A DNA stretch of 64,000 nucleotides from Nocardioides okcheonensis (lineage in GTDB: Bacteria > Actinomycetota > Actinomycetes > Propionibacteriales > Nocardioidaceae). The stretch is from the NCBI RefSeq assembly GCF_020991065.1, contig NZ_CP087710.1:1612001-1676000 (forward strand). The letters are read 5' to 3'. The notes under the pieces were generated by a model. That model saw only the letters and a list, made by a program, of their open reading frames with translations, was not told where the DNA came from and ran no database searches. Positions 35,691 to 43,696 of the stretch are shown here, piece after piece (position 1 is the first letter of the stretch; each line of letters opens with the position of its first letter). A program made the translations under genes and the position numbers.

Positions 35691-36650
35691 ATGCCCTCCC
35701 TGCGCACCGTCGCCGCCGGCACGGTGGTCGCCCTGGGTGCAGCGGTCACCGTCGTGGTGCTGGTCGACCGCGACGGGGTCGACCTGCTCTCGACCACCGG
35801 GTGCACCGTCGAGGTCGGTGACCAGAGGGTCGACGTCGACCTCGAACAGGCCGAGAACGCCGCGCTGATCACCGCGATCTCGATCGAGCGGGGCATGCCG
35901 GCACGCGCCGCCAGCATCGCGCTGGCGACCGCCTACCAGGAGTCGAAGCTCTACAACATCGACTACGGCGACCGGGACTCCGTCGGCCTCTTCCAGCAGC
36001 GCCCGTCGCAGGGCTGGGGCACCGTCGCCCAGCTCACCGACCCGGTCTACGCGACCAACGCCTTCTACGACGCGCTCGCGAAGGTCGAGGGCTACGAGGC
36101 GATGGAGATCACCGTCGCCGCGCAGGAGGTGCAGCGCTCTGCCTACCCGGACGCGTACGCCGACCACGAGGCGGACGGCCGCGCGCTCGCGTCGGCGCTC
36201 ACGGGCAACTCGCCGCGGGCGATGTGGTGCGAGGTGCCCGGTGACCGCGAGGAGGCCGGTGACGTCCTCGACGACAGCGGCCTCGTCGAGCGCGCCGCTG
36301 CCGTGCGCGCCGACCTCGAGGAGAGGTTCGGCACCCTGTCGCTCGGCGGCTTCGAGCCCGGCGGCGTCTCGACCGGCCACATGGAGGGGTCGGCGCACTA
36401 CGAGGGCCGCGCGATCGACATCTTCTACCGCCCGATCAACGCGGAGAGCAGGAAGCGCGGCTGGGCGATGGCGAGCTACCTCGTCGCCAACGCCGACCGG
36501 CTCGCGATCCGGACCCTGATCTTCGACGGGCGGATCTGGCAGGCGGGCGACGACGACGGCTGGCGGAGGTATCGCGTGCCGTCGTCGTCACGCGGCGACC
36601 GGGCGATCCTCGAGCACCGCGACCACGTGCACGTCGACGTGTTCGACTGA
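35691..36650 (+). CDS. Secreted two-domain wall hydrolase (lysozyme-like plus M15-like peptidase)
   Basis: 319 residues. An N-terminal signal or anchor is MPSLRTVAAGTVVALGAAVT. Residues 45-160 resemble a transglycosylase/lysozyme-like fold, with ALATAYQESKLYNIDYGDRD and GLFQQRPSQGWG. Residues 215-319 look like an M15 (VanY-type) peptidase: SAHYEGRAIDI matches SxHxxGxAxD, and the C-terminal HRDHVHVDVFD gives the HxH pair, so all three zinc ligands appear present. It probably cleaves both glycan and peptide bonds in peptidoglycan. GGAG precedes the ATG. It follows dapD closely, so precursor synthesis and wall remodelling may be coexpressed. Confidence 0.78.
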   Translation: MPSLRTVAAGTVVALGAAVTVVVLVDRDGVDLLSTTGCTVEVGDQRVDVDLEQAENAALITAISIERGMPARAASIALATAYQESKLYNIDYGDRDSVGLFQQRPSQGWGTVAQLTDPVYATNAFYDALAKVEGYEAMEITVAAQEVQRSAYPDAYADHEADGRALASALTGNSPRAMWCEVPGDREEAGDVLDDSGLVERAAAVRADLEERFGTLSLGGFEPGGVSTGHMEGSAHYEGRAIDIFYRPINAESRKRGWAMASYLVANADRLAIRTLIFDGRIWQAGDDDGWRRYRVPSSSRGDRAILEHRDHVHVDVFD

Positions 36651-36672
36651 CCCGCCCGTCAGCGCAGGCGCG

Positions 36673-37686
36673 TCAGGGTCGGTCCTGCCAGTCGGGCTGC
36701 GACCCGACGGCCAGCACCGTGCGGCCGTAGCCGTCGGCCCGCGCCCGGACCACGACCGCGACCCCGTCGCGGGTGGTGGAGAGGGCGAGGAACTGTCCCG
36801 AGGGTGACGGCGCGCCGCCGGTGTCGCCGTCGAGGGACCGGAAGCCGGGGTAGACGATCAGCAGCGGCGCGTCGACGTCCTCGCCGTACTGGCCCGTGTC
36901 GCGCTGGGTGTAGCCGAACTGGTTGGCCGGGCCCCAGAACAGGTCGCTCCACTCGAGGTAGCCGCAGCAGTCGGCACCGCTCGCCGCGACCTGCCGGCGC
37001 TCGCCCGTCGCGGTGTCGTAGTGGTCGATCCGGTCGTCGTAGTAGCAGTCGGACCCGAGGAGCGCGATCCGGCCGTCGGGCGACCAGGAGAGGAAGCGGT
37101 TGACGTAGACCGGGTAGCGGATGCTCGGGTCGCCCTCGTCGCAGAAGCCGCCGGTCGGGTACGCCTCGACCGCCTGCACGCCGAACGGCGGCTGCGACGC
37201 CGCGGTCACGAGCTGCCCCTGGCCGTCGGAGAAGGCGAGACGGCGCCCAGCGGGCGCCCACGTGGCGCCGAGGCTGGTCACGTCGCCGGTCGTGGTGACC
37301 GCGCGCTGGCGTCCGCCGCCGGACGACATCACCCAGATGTCGCGGCGTCCGCCGGCCTCGTGGAGGTACGCGATCCGCTGGCCGTCGGGCGACCACTGCG
37401 GATGGCTGTTGGTGCCGCGGGTGGTGAGCTGGCGGACGTCGCCGCCCCACCGGTCCATCGAGAAGACCTGCCCGTCGCGGACGAAGGCGATCCGTCCGTC
37501 GAGGCCGGCCCGGCGGGCCTGCGCGGGCGCCGGGCGGGAGTCCGCCGAGGTCGCGGCGGGTGCCGCGGCTCCGGCCGCGCCGGTGCCGGTGCCCACGCCG
37601 GCCAGGAGGGCGGCCAGTCCCGTGGCGAGCGCGACGAGGGCGGTCGCGAGGGGGCGCCCGGGGCGGCGCGATCGACGGTGCGACAT
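36673..37686 (-). CDS. Secreted TolB-like beta-propeller protein
   Basis: 337 residues. The signal peptide is Arg-rich ([20 protein letters not shown]) with a hydrophobic core to about residue 42. A WD40/PD40-type propeller follows, shown by repeats such as THPQWSPDGQRIAYLHEA-like blocks: NSHPQWSPDGQRIAYL, SLGATWAPAGRRLAFS and NRFLSWSPDGRIALLG. Several cysteines (SDCYYDD, ADCCGYLEW) suggest disulfides. ATG at 37686 has AGGAGA about 6 bp upstream. It is convergent with the wall-hydrolase gene. A binding or scaffolding role outside the cell is the usual inference; no partner is evident. Confidence 0.75.
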   Translation of the reverse strand: MSHRRSRRPGRPLATALVALATGLAALLAGVGTGTGAAGAAAPAATSADSRPAPAQARRAGLDGRIAFVRDGQVFSMDRWGGDVRQLTTRGTNSHPQWSPDGQRIAYLHEAGGRRDIWVMSSGGGRQRAVTTTGDVTSLGATWAPAGRRLAFSDGQGQLVTAASQPPFGVQAVEAYPTGGFCDEGDPSIRYPVYVNRFLSWSPDGRIALLGSDCYYDDRIDHYDTATGERRQVAASGADCCGYLEWSDLFWGPANQFGYTQRDTGQYGEDVDAPLLIVYPGFRSLDGDTGGAPSPSGQFLALSTTRDGVAVVVRARADGYGRTVLAVGSQPDWQDRP

Positions 37687-37782
37687 GTGGTCTCCTGTCC
37701 CGAGCACGGTGGTGGTCCCACGCTAGGAACGGCACGCCCGCGGTGTCATCACCCGGACTGGGTAACCGGCCCTGCCTCGCGG

Positions 37783-38625
37783 TCAGAAGGCGGTGCGGAC
37801 CGCCGCCATGTCGTCGGCGCCGCGTCCGGCCGCGCTGGTCGCCTCGAACAGGTCGAGCACGGCCGTCAGCAGCCGGTCGTCGGTCGAGCTGGCCCGCGCG
37901 GCGTCCCGGATCAGGGCGAGGTCCTTGCGCACCCCGTCGACCGCGAACGACGGCGGGTAGTCGCCCGCGAGCATCGCCGCCCCCTTGACGTGGGCGTACG
38001 GCGTGTCGACCGCGCCGCCCTCGATCGCGTCGAGGAACAGGCGCGGGTCGAGGCCGAGCGCCTCGGCGAGCGCGACCGACTGGCCGACCGCGGCCGTGAG
38101 CGAGGCGACCCAGGCGTTGCAGACCAGCTTGAGCCGGGCGGCCTCGCCCGGTCGGGTCCCGGCGCGGACCACGCGGGCGCCGATGGCGTCGGTGACCGGA
38201 CGCGCCGCGTCGACCGCGGCGTCCTCCCCCGCGGCGAGCACGACCAGCGCGCCCTGCTCGGCCGGGGCCTTGGTGCCGAGCACCGGGGCGTCGACCAGCA
38301 GCCAGCCGCGCTCGCCGGCGAGGGCCACCACGCGCTCGGTCCCGTCCACGCCGATGGTGGCCGACTGCAGCAACACGCACCCCTGCGGGAGCGAGACGTC
38401 GGTCATCACCTCCAGCACGGAGACGGTGTCGAAGAGGATCGTCACGACGGCCTCGGCCGAGGCGACGGCGTCCGCCGCGTCGGCCGCGACCCGGGCGCCG
38501 TCGGCGGCCAGCGGCTCGGCGCGGGAGGCCGTGCGGTTCCACACGGTGACCTCGTGGCCCGCGCGCAGCAGCGACCGGGCCATGCCCGCACCCATCGTCC
38601 CCGTGCCCAGCACCGTCACCCGCAT
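37783..38625 (-). CDS. NAD(P)-dependent beta-hydroxyacid dehydrogenase (3-hydroxyisobutyrate dehydrogenase-like)
   Basis: 280 residues. The Rossmann motif is VTVLGTGTMGAGMARSLLRA at the N-terminus. The family signatures include LLVDAPVLGTKAPAEQGALV (substrate-binding region) and the catalytic lysine in ARLKLVCNAWVASLT (about 168). The C-terminal all-helical domain contains AVDGVRKDLALIRDAARA. Typical members reduce succinate semialdehyde or oxidise 3-hydroxyisobutyrate; the exact substrate is unclear. ATG at 38625 begins MRVTVLG. It is transcribed downstream of dapC, about 90 bp apart. Confidence 0.87.
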   Translation of the reverse strand: MRVTVLGTGTMGAGMARSLLRAGHEVTVWNRTASRAEPLAADGARVAADAADAVASAEAVVTILFDTVSVLEVMTDVSLPQGCVLLQSATIGVDGTERVVALAGERGWLLVDAPVLGTKAPAEQGALVVLAAGEDAAVDAARPVTDAIGARVVRAGTRPGEAARLKLVCNAWVASLTAAVGQSVALAEALGLDPRLFLDAIEGGAVDTPYAHVKGAAMLAGDYPPSFAVDGVRKDLALIRDAARASSTDDRLLTAVLDLFEATSAAGRGADDMAAVRTAF

Positions 38626-38713
38626 GTCAGCCTCCGGCTCGCGCCTCCGGGGTGCCGGACCCGTCGCCCGGCACCAGGTCGACCAGCCTGCCGCACCGGG
38701 GGGCGGCGGGAGG

Positions 38714-39880
38714 TCACCCGGCGAGGCGGGAGACCGCGGCGGCGACGCGCTCGTCGGTGGCGGTGAAGGCCACTCGGACGTGCCGGCGCCCGGCGGCGCC
38801 GTAGAAGTCGCCGGGCGCGGCGAGGATGCCGCGGTCGGCCAGCCAGGCGACGGTGGACCAGCAGTCCTCCGCGCCGTCGTCGGTCCGGCGCTGGGCCCAG
38901 AGGTAGAGCGAGGCCTCGGAGTGGTCGATCGTGAAGCCGGCGGCCTCGAGCGCACCCTTCAGCGCCGCGCGCCGTGCGGCGTAGCGGGCGTGCTGCTCCG
39001 CGACGTGGGCGTCGTCGGCGAGCGCCGCGACCATCGCCCGCTGCTGCGGACCGGGCATCTGCAGGCCGAGGTTCTTGCGGACCGCGAGCAGCTCGCCGAC
39101 CAGCGCGGGGTCGCCCGCGAGGAACGCACACCGGTAGCCCGCCAGGTTGGAGCGCTTCGACAGCGAGTGGACGGCCAGCAGGCCGTCGAGCGACCCGCCG
39201 CTGACCTGCGGGTCGAGGATCGAGAGCGGACGCTCGCCCTCCCACGCGCACTCGATGTAGCACTCGTCGGAGACCAGCACGGTGCCGCGCTCGCGGCACC
39301 AGTCGACGACCTTGCGCAGGTGGTCGAGGGGCAGCACCCGGCCGCTCGGGTTGGCCGGGCTGTTGAGCCACAGCAGGCGGGGCGTGCGCGGGCCGAACGC
39401 GGTGAGCGAGTCGGTGGCGAGGCTGTCGGCGCCGGCCAGCGCCGCGCCCACCTCGTAGGTCGGGTAGGCCAGCGCGGGGTAGCCCACGAGGTCGCCCGGA
39501 CCGATGCCGAGGTGGAGCGCCATCGAGGCGATCAGCTCCTTGGAGCCGGTCACCGGCAGCACGCCGTCGAGGCCGAGGCCGGTCACGCCGTGCCGTCGCG
39601 CCAGCCAGTCGATCGCCGCCTGCCGGGTGGCCTCGAGACCGATGGTCGTCGGGTAGCCGGGCGAGTCCGCCGCGGCCCGCAACGCCTCCTGCACGACCTC
39701 CGGGGTCGGGTCGACGGGAGTGCCGACCGAGAGGTCGACGATCCCGTCGGGGTGGGCGCGGGCCGTGGCGGCGTGCTGCGTCAGCTTGTCCCAGGGGAAG
39801 TCAGGCAGGCGCTGCGAGACCTTCCGGTGGTCTCGTGAGGGTCGCTGGGCGACCTCCTCGACCAGCGGAAGGTCGGTCAC
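38714..39880 (-). CDS. dapC: N-succinyldiaminopimelate aminotransferase
   Basis: 388 residues, class I PLP aminotransferase. The PLP lysine is in [13 protein letters not shown] (about 235) and the cofactor-binding segments are [15 protein letters not shown] and [13 protein letters not shown]. It is the Rv1178-type DapC, coupled by a GTGA overlap to the 7Fe ferredoxin gene exactly as in mycobacteria. DapC converts N-succinyl-2-amino-6-ketopimelate to N-succinyl-LL-diaminopimelate, between DapD and DapE. Residues about 5-18 ([14 protein letters not shown]) are encoded by a REP-like repeat, so the N-terminus has been altered by repeat insertion without breaking the frame. Confidence 0.9.
   Translation of the reverse strand: MTDLPLVEEVAQRPSRDHRKVSQRLPDFPWDKLTQHAATARAHPDGIVDLSVGTPVDPTPEVVQEALRAAADSPGYPTTIGLEATRQAAIDWLARRHGVTGLGLDGVLPVTGSKELIASMALHLGIGPGDLVGYPALAYPTYEVGAALAGADSLATDSLTAFGPRTPRLLWLNSPANPSGRVLPLDHLRKVVDWCRERGTVLVSDECYIECAWEGERPLSILDPQVSGGSLDGLLAVHSLSKRSNLAGYRCAFLAGDPALVGELLAVRKNLGLQMPGPQQRAMVAALADDAHVAEQHARYAARRAALKGALEAAGFTIDHSEASLYLWAQRRTDDGAEDCWSTVAWLADRGILAAPGDFYGAAGRRHVRVAFTATDERVAAAVSRLAG
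39826..39868 (-). repeat. REP-like repeat, copy 2 (inside dapC)
   Basis: On the plus strand GGTGGTCTCGTGAGG, an inner palindrome GTCGC-tgg-GCGAC, then CTCCTCGACCAGCGG. It is read in frame in dapC codons about 5-18. Confidence 0.7.
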
Positions 39881-40203
39881 TCGTCGTGCTCCTGCGGGGG
39901 GAGCGCGGCGACCAGCGCGTGGTCGGCGTCGATGACGCCCATCTTCGCCGCGCCACCCGGGGAGCCGAGGTCGTCGAAGAAGTGGACGTTGGCGTCGTAG
40001 AAGCCCTTCCACTCCTCCGGGGTGTCGTCCTCGTAGAAGATCGCCTCGACCGGGCAGACCGGCTCGCAGGCACCGCAGTCGACGCACTCGTCGGGGTGGA
40101 TGTAGAGCATCCGCTTGCCCTCGTAGATGCAGTCGACGGGGCACTCGTCGACGCACGCGCGGTCCTTGAGGTCGACGCACGGCTGGGCGATGACGTAGGT
40201 CAC
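39877..40203 (-). CDS. fdxA: Seven-iron ferredoxin
   Basis: 108 residues, FdxA/FdxC type. Cysteines at 9, 17, 21 and 25 ([20 protein letters not shown]) and 40, 43, 46 and 50 ([12 protein letters not shown]) ligate one 3Fe-4S and one 4Fe-4S cluster. The acidic C-terminal extension is typical of actinobacterial FdxC. AGGAGG lies 5 bp before the GTG. It is the first gene of the fdxA-dapC operon, overlapping dapC by 4 bp. A low-potential electron carrier; its redox partner is not in the window, though the P450 at 49.7 kb is one conceivable client. Confidence 0.95.
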   Translation of the reverse strand: MTYVIAQPCVDLKDRACVDECPVDCIYEGKRMLYIHPDECVDCGACEPVCPVEAIFYEDDTPEEWKGFYDANVHFFDDLGSPGGAAKMGVIDADHALVAALPPQEHDE

Positions 40204-40256
40204 CAGGTCCTCCTGAAGACGGCTGAGCACGGACGGGTCCTTCAACGCGCTCACTC

Positions 40257-40262
40257 TAGTAT
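40257..40262 (+). promoter_or_regulatory. -10 box of the GNAT gene (leaderless)
   Basis: TAGTAT lies 7 bp before the GTG at 40270, in the short divergent spacer with fdxA. Confidence 0.5.
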
Positions 40263-40269
40263 CCGAGCC

Positions 40270-41181
40270 GTGGACGACACGCCGGAACCCCAAGCCGTGG
40301 GCAGGCACGCGCTCGGACCGCACGTGGTGGGTCGGCGGGTGGTGGTCCGCCACCTCCTGCCCGACGGCCGGGCGAGCGACGTGCTCGGGACCTGCACCGC
40401 GTGGGACGGCACGACGTTGACCGTCGACCGCGACGGCCACGGTCCGGTGACGGTCGCGCTCGCCGACGTGGTGACCGGCAAGCCCGTGCCGCCGCGCGCG
40501 TCCGTGCGGGCCCGGGTGTCCGCCTCGGAGGTCGAGCGGCACGTCGAGGCGCTGTGGTCGCAGGTCACCACCGAGCCGCTCGGCGCCTGGACGCTGCGCG
40601 CCTCTCCCCCGCACGGCGGCCGGCTTCGCCGCCGCGGCAACTCGGTGCTGGCGATGGAGGACCCGGGTCTCGGGTGGGCCGACGTCGCGTGGCGGGTGCG
40701 GGAGTTCTACGCCGCCCGCGACCAGGCACCGCTGGCGCAGGTACGGCTCGGCTCACCCGAGGAGGAGCGCCTCGCGACCGTCGGCTTCACGCCCACCGGG
40801 TCCGGCGACGCCCACGCCCAGCTCGCGCCCGTCGCCCAGCTGGCCCGGGCGACGCGCGGCGCGGCGAGCGACCTGCCGGCGCGGCTCGAGGAGGCCACGA
40901 CCGAGGCGAGCGTCGTGCTCGGCGACGGCGCCGCGCGCGGTCGCGGCGTGCTCTCCGGCGACTGGCTGCTCGTCGAGGGCCTGGAGGTCGACCCCGGACA
41001 CCGACGGCGCGGGCTGGCGACGTACGTCCTCGCCGAGCTCGTCGACTGGGGCGCCTCGCAGGGGGCGCGGACGGCGATGCTGCACGTCGAGGTCGTCAAC
41101 GAGGGCGCGCTCGCGCTCTACGAGCGGCTGGGGTTCCGGACCCACCACACCAACCGCTACCTCGCCCTCACCCGCGGCTGA
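40270..41181 (+). CDS. GNAT acetyltransferase with N-terminal SH3-like domain
   Basis: 303 residues. Residues 10-80 form a small beta-barrel-like region ([39 protein letters not shown]). The C-terminal half is a GNAT fold with acetyl-CoA loop [20 protein letters not shown] (R/QxxGxG/A type) and the closing motif [19 protein letters not shown]. It sits divergent from fdxA-dapC, an arrangement seen in several actinobacteria. The acceptor is unknown. The last 14 bp overlap the end of the convergent DUF389 gene. Confidence 0.8.
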   Translation: MDDTPEPQAVGRHALGPHVVGRRVVVRHLLPDGRASDVLGTCTAWDGTTLTVDRDGHGPVTVALADVVTGKPVPPRASVRARVSASEVERHVEALWSQVTTEPLGAWTLRASPPHGGRLRRRGNSVLAMEDPGLGWADVAWRVREFYAARDQAPLAQVRLGSPEEERLATVGFTPTGSGDAHAQLAPVAQLARATRGAASDLPARLEEATTEASVVLGDGAARGRGVLSGDWLLVEGLEVDPGHRRRGLATYVLAELVDWGASQGARTAMLHVEVVNEGALALYERLGFRTHHTNRYLALTRG

Positions 41182-42121
41182 AGAGGCGCTGCGAGGCGCG
41201 CAGCACGCGCGCCCACAGCAGGCGCTGGAGCACCAGCACGACCACGCCCGCGATGACCATCCCGGCGATGTTGACGCCGAGCTGGGCGATCGAACCGCGC
41301 ATCTCCGACGGCGCCCAGGTGCCGAGCGCGAGCGCCAGGTTGCCGGCCGCCGGCACGGTCGTGACGGAGATGAAGACACCGACCATGGCGTTGGCGCGCG
41401 CGGTCGTCATCGCCAGCACGCCGGCGGCACCCGCGATCAGCGCCACGACGAACGACCAGCGGTCGGGGTGCCAGATGAAGCCGGTCTGCGGCCGCGGCCG
41501 GGTCACCATCTCGGTCGTGACCAGCCCGGTCAGCGAGGCCACGAGGCTGAGCAGGGTGACCACCGCGATCGCGATGGCGAAGCTCAGCACCAGCAGGCGC
41601 AGCGCGCGCCAGGTCAGCCCCGGCCGGCCGAACACCAGGCCCGTGGCGATGGCCGCCACGGTGCCGAACTCGGGACCGACGACCATCGCCCCGATCACCA
41701 GCACCGAGGAGTCGGTGATCACCGCGATCGCGGCGAGCAGGGTCGCGAGGGTCAGGAAGACGTGGAAGGACACCGTCGGGCGGCTCGCCGAGTAGCACTC
41801 GTCGATCACCGACTCCCAGATGACCGCGTCCTCCGGGTCGCCCGGCGCCGTGCGCTCGAGGTGGCGGGCCGCGGCGAACGGCGTCGCCGTCGGCGTGGTG
41901 ACGACGATGCCGCCCGTCTCGTGCAGCCCGAGCGCCTTCAACCGGTCGAGGACCTCCCCCACCAGCTCGCGCGCGACGTCGCACTCCACCAGGTCGCCCT
42001 CGGGCGAGCGGGAGGCGCCGGCGAGGACCGTCAGGTTGGCGGAGCGGTGGTGGTCCTCGAGCAGGGCGACGACGTCGTCGCTCAGGTCGGTCGGGACGGT
42101 GAGCCGCAGGTGCACGAGCAT
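41168..42121 (-). CDS. DUF389 membrane protein
   Basis: 317 residues. A soluble N-terminal domain (1-120, MLVHLRLTVPTDLSDDVVAL) is followed by five or six membrane helices containing the DUF389 core VLVIGAMVVGPEFGTVAAIA and MVGVFISVTTVPAAGNLALA. Members are of unknown function, possibly transport. TAGGAT lies 6 bp upstream of the ATG on the minus strand (42128-42133), so the gene is probably leaderless. Convergent overlap of 14 bp with the GNAT gene. The 5' region is shared with the divergent aspS T-box leader. Confidence 0.88.
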   Translation of the reverse strand: MLVHLRLTVPTDLSDDVVALLEDHHRSANLTVLAGASRSPEGDLVECDVARELVGEVLDRLKALGLHETGGIVVTTPTATPFAAARHLERTAPGDPEDAVIWESVIDECYSASRPTVSFHVFLTLATLLAAIAVITDSSVLVIGAMVVGPEFGTVAAIATGLVFGRPGLTWRALRLLVLSFAIAIAVVTLLSLVASLTGLVTTEMVTRPRPQTGFIWHPDRWSFVVALIAGAAGVLAMTTARANAMVGVFISVTTVPAAGNLALALGTWAPSEMRGSIAQLGVNIAGMVIAGVVVLVLQRLLWARVLRASQRLFSRG

Positions 42122-42127
42122 GCGCGG

Positions 42128-42133
42128 ATCCTA
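42128..42133 (-). promoter_or_regulatory. -10 box of the DUF389 gene (leaderless)
   Basis: TAGGAT on the minus strand, 6 bp before the ATG. Confidence 0.5.
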
Positions 42134-42184
42134 GGAGCCGAAACCGGTTTGCGGTGGACCGGCGGGGTCCGCCACGATGGCGCC

Positions 42185-42361
42185 GACGGGTGCGGGGCCT
42201 GACGAACCCCCTGCCTCCCGGTCCGCCGGGGCGCAGCGCAGCACCCGTCCGTGCGTACGACGTGACCGACGAGAGGCCGGTGTCCCACCGGCAAAGGTGT
42301 GGTGGCACCGCGACCTGGCCCCCGCCCACACCTCCAGGGCTCCACCCACCTGGAGGATTTC
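42185..42361 (+). promoter_or_regulatory. Translational T-box riboswitch controlling aspS
   Basis: Stem I is closed by GACGGGTGC (42185-42193) and GCACCCGTC (42241-42249), with candidate specifier codons GAC (42201-42203) and AAC (42205-42207). Stem III is GCCGGTG with CACCGGC around 42276-42292. The T-box TGGCACCGCG lies at 42303-42312; UGGC pairs with GCCA, matching the G discriminator of tRNA-Asp and tRNA-Asn. The expression platform is explicit: CCTCCAGG (42331-42338) pairs with CCTGGAGG (42349-42356), hiding the GGAGG Shine-Dalgarno 5 bp before the ATG, while GGTGTGG (42296-42302) and CCACACC (42326-42332) provide an alternative pairing. Confidence 0.85.
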
Positions 42362-43663
42362 ATGAGAACGCTCTGCCACGACCTGACCGCCGCGACGCCC
42401 GGGACGGAGGTCGTCCTCGAGGGCTGGGTCCACCGCCGCCGCGAGCTGGCGCGGGTCACCTTCCTCGTGGTGCGCGACCGCAGCGGCCTGGCGCAGGTGG
42501 TGCTGCCCGCCGGCAGCACCGTGCCGCCCGAGGAGACCACGGTCCGGGTCACCGGCACCGCGACCGCCAACGCCCAGGCCCCCGGCGGGGTCGAGGTCAC
42601 CTCCGCCGTGGTCGAGGCGCTGACCGACGACGCGCTCACCCCGCCGGCCGAGCTCTGGCGACCGGCCCTCGACGTGTCTCTGCCGACGCTGCTCGACCAC
42701 GCGCCGGTGCTCTGGCGCCACCCCGCACAGCGCGCCCGGTGGGAGCTGGCCGCCGCGTCCCTGCGCGGGTTCCGCAGCACGCTGGACGGGCTCGGCTTCA
42801 CGGAGATCGCCACGCCCAAGCTGGTCGGCTCCGCGACGGAGTCGGGGTCGTCGGTCTTCGAGGTCGACTACTTCGGGCGCCCGGCCTACCTCGCCCAGAG
42901 CCCGCAGTTCTACAAGCAGCAGATGGTCGGGGTCTTCGAGCGGGTCTACGAGGTGGGGCCGGTCTTCCGCGCCGAGCCGCACGACACCGTCCGGCACCTC
43001 GCGGAGTACCGCTCGCTCGACGTCGAGCTCGGCTTCGTGCGCGACCACCGCGACGTGCTCGCCGTGCTGCGCGAGGTGCTGGCCGGCATGGTGGCCGCGG
43101 TCACCGAGCGCGAGGACGCGGTCGTACGCACCGGGGCGCGGGTGCCGCTGGTCCCCGACGAGATCCCGGTCATCCACTTCGCCGACGCGCTCGCGCTGGT
43201 GGGCGCCCCGGCCGACGAGCCCGACCTCGCCCCCGAGCACGAGCGGGCGCTGGGTGCGTGGGCGCTCGCCGAGCACGGCAGCGACTTCGTCGCCGTCGAG
43301 GGCTACCCGATGGCCAAGCGGCCGTTCTACACCCACCCGTGGTCTCGTGACGGCGCCGGCGCGCCTCCTCGACCGACGGAGCCTGCGCGGTGGTCGAACA
43401 GCTTCGACCTGCTCTTCCGCGGCCTCGAGCTGGTCACGGGCGGCCAGCGCCTGCACCGCCCCGGCGACTACGAGCAGGCGCTGCGGGCGCGGGGCGAGGA
43501 CCCGGAGACGCAGGCGGCGTACCTCCAGGCGTTCCGGCACGGCATGCCGCCGCACGGCGGCTTCGCGATCGGGCTCGAGCGGTGGGTCGGCCGGCTGGTC
43601 GAGGCCGCGAACGTCCGCGAGGTGACGCCGTTCCCGCGCGACCTGCACCGACTGGCGCCGTAG
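42362..43663 (+). CDS. aspS: Archaeal-type (probably non-discriminating) aspartyl-tRNA synthetase
   Basis: 433 residues, much shorter than the roughly 590-residue bacterial AspRS because the GAD domain is missing. The OB-fold anticodon domain (15-100, EGWVHRRRELARVTFLVVRD) precedes the class II core: motif 2 VFRAEPHDTVRHLAEYRSLD and motif 3 GGFAIGLERWVGRL. Archaeal-type enzymes often also charge tRNA-Asn with Asp, which GatCAB then amidates. Residues about 326-340 are an extra segment encoded by a REP-like repeat, placed before NSFDLLFRGLELVTGGQRLH. GGAGG lies 5 bp before the ATG and is sequestered by the T-box. It may be a second AspRS in the genome. Confidence 0.9.
   Translation: MRTLCHDLTAATPGTEVVLEGWVHRRRELARVTFLVVRDRSGLAQVVLPAGSTVPPEETTVRVTGTATANAQAPGGVEVTSAVVEALTDDALTPPAELWRPALDVSLPTLLDHAPVLWRHPAQRARWELAAASLRGFRSTLDGLGFTEIATPKLVGSATESGSSVFEVDYFGRPAYLAQSPQFYKQQMVGVFERVYEVGPVFRAEPHDTVRHLAEYRSLDVELGFVRDHRDVLAVLREVLAGMVAAVTEREDAVVRTGARVPLVPDEIPVIHFADALALVGAPADEPDLAPEHERALGAWALAEHGSDFVAVEGYPMAKRPFYTHPWSRDGAGAPPRPTEPARWSNSFDLLFRGLELVTGGQRLHRPGDYEQALRARGEDPETQAAYLQAFRHGMPPHGGFAIGLERWVGRLVEAANVREVTPFPRDLHRLAP
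43339..43379 (+). repeat. REP-like repeat, copy 3 (inside aspS)
   Basis: GTGGTCTCGTGACGG, a GC palindrome CGCCGGCG, then CTCCTCGACC. Read in frame as about residues 326-340 of aspS, in a loop position where archaeal AspRS proteins are shorter. Confidence 0.7.
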
Positions 43664-43696
43664 GTCCGGCGACGCCCGCCCGGCGCCGCCGGCGGC

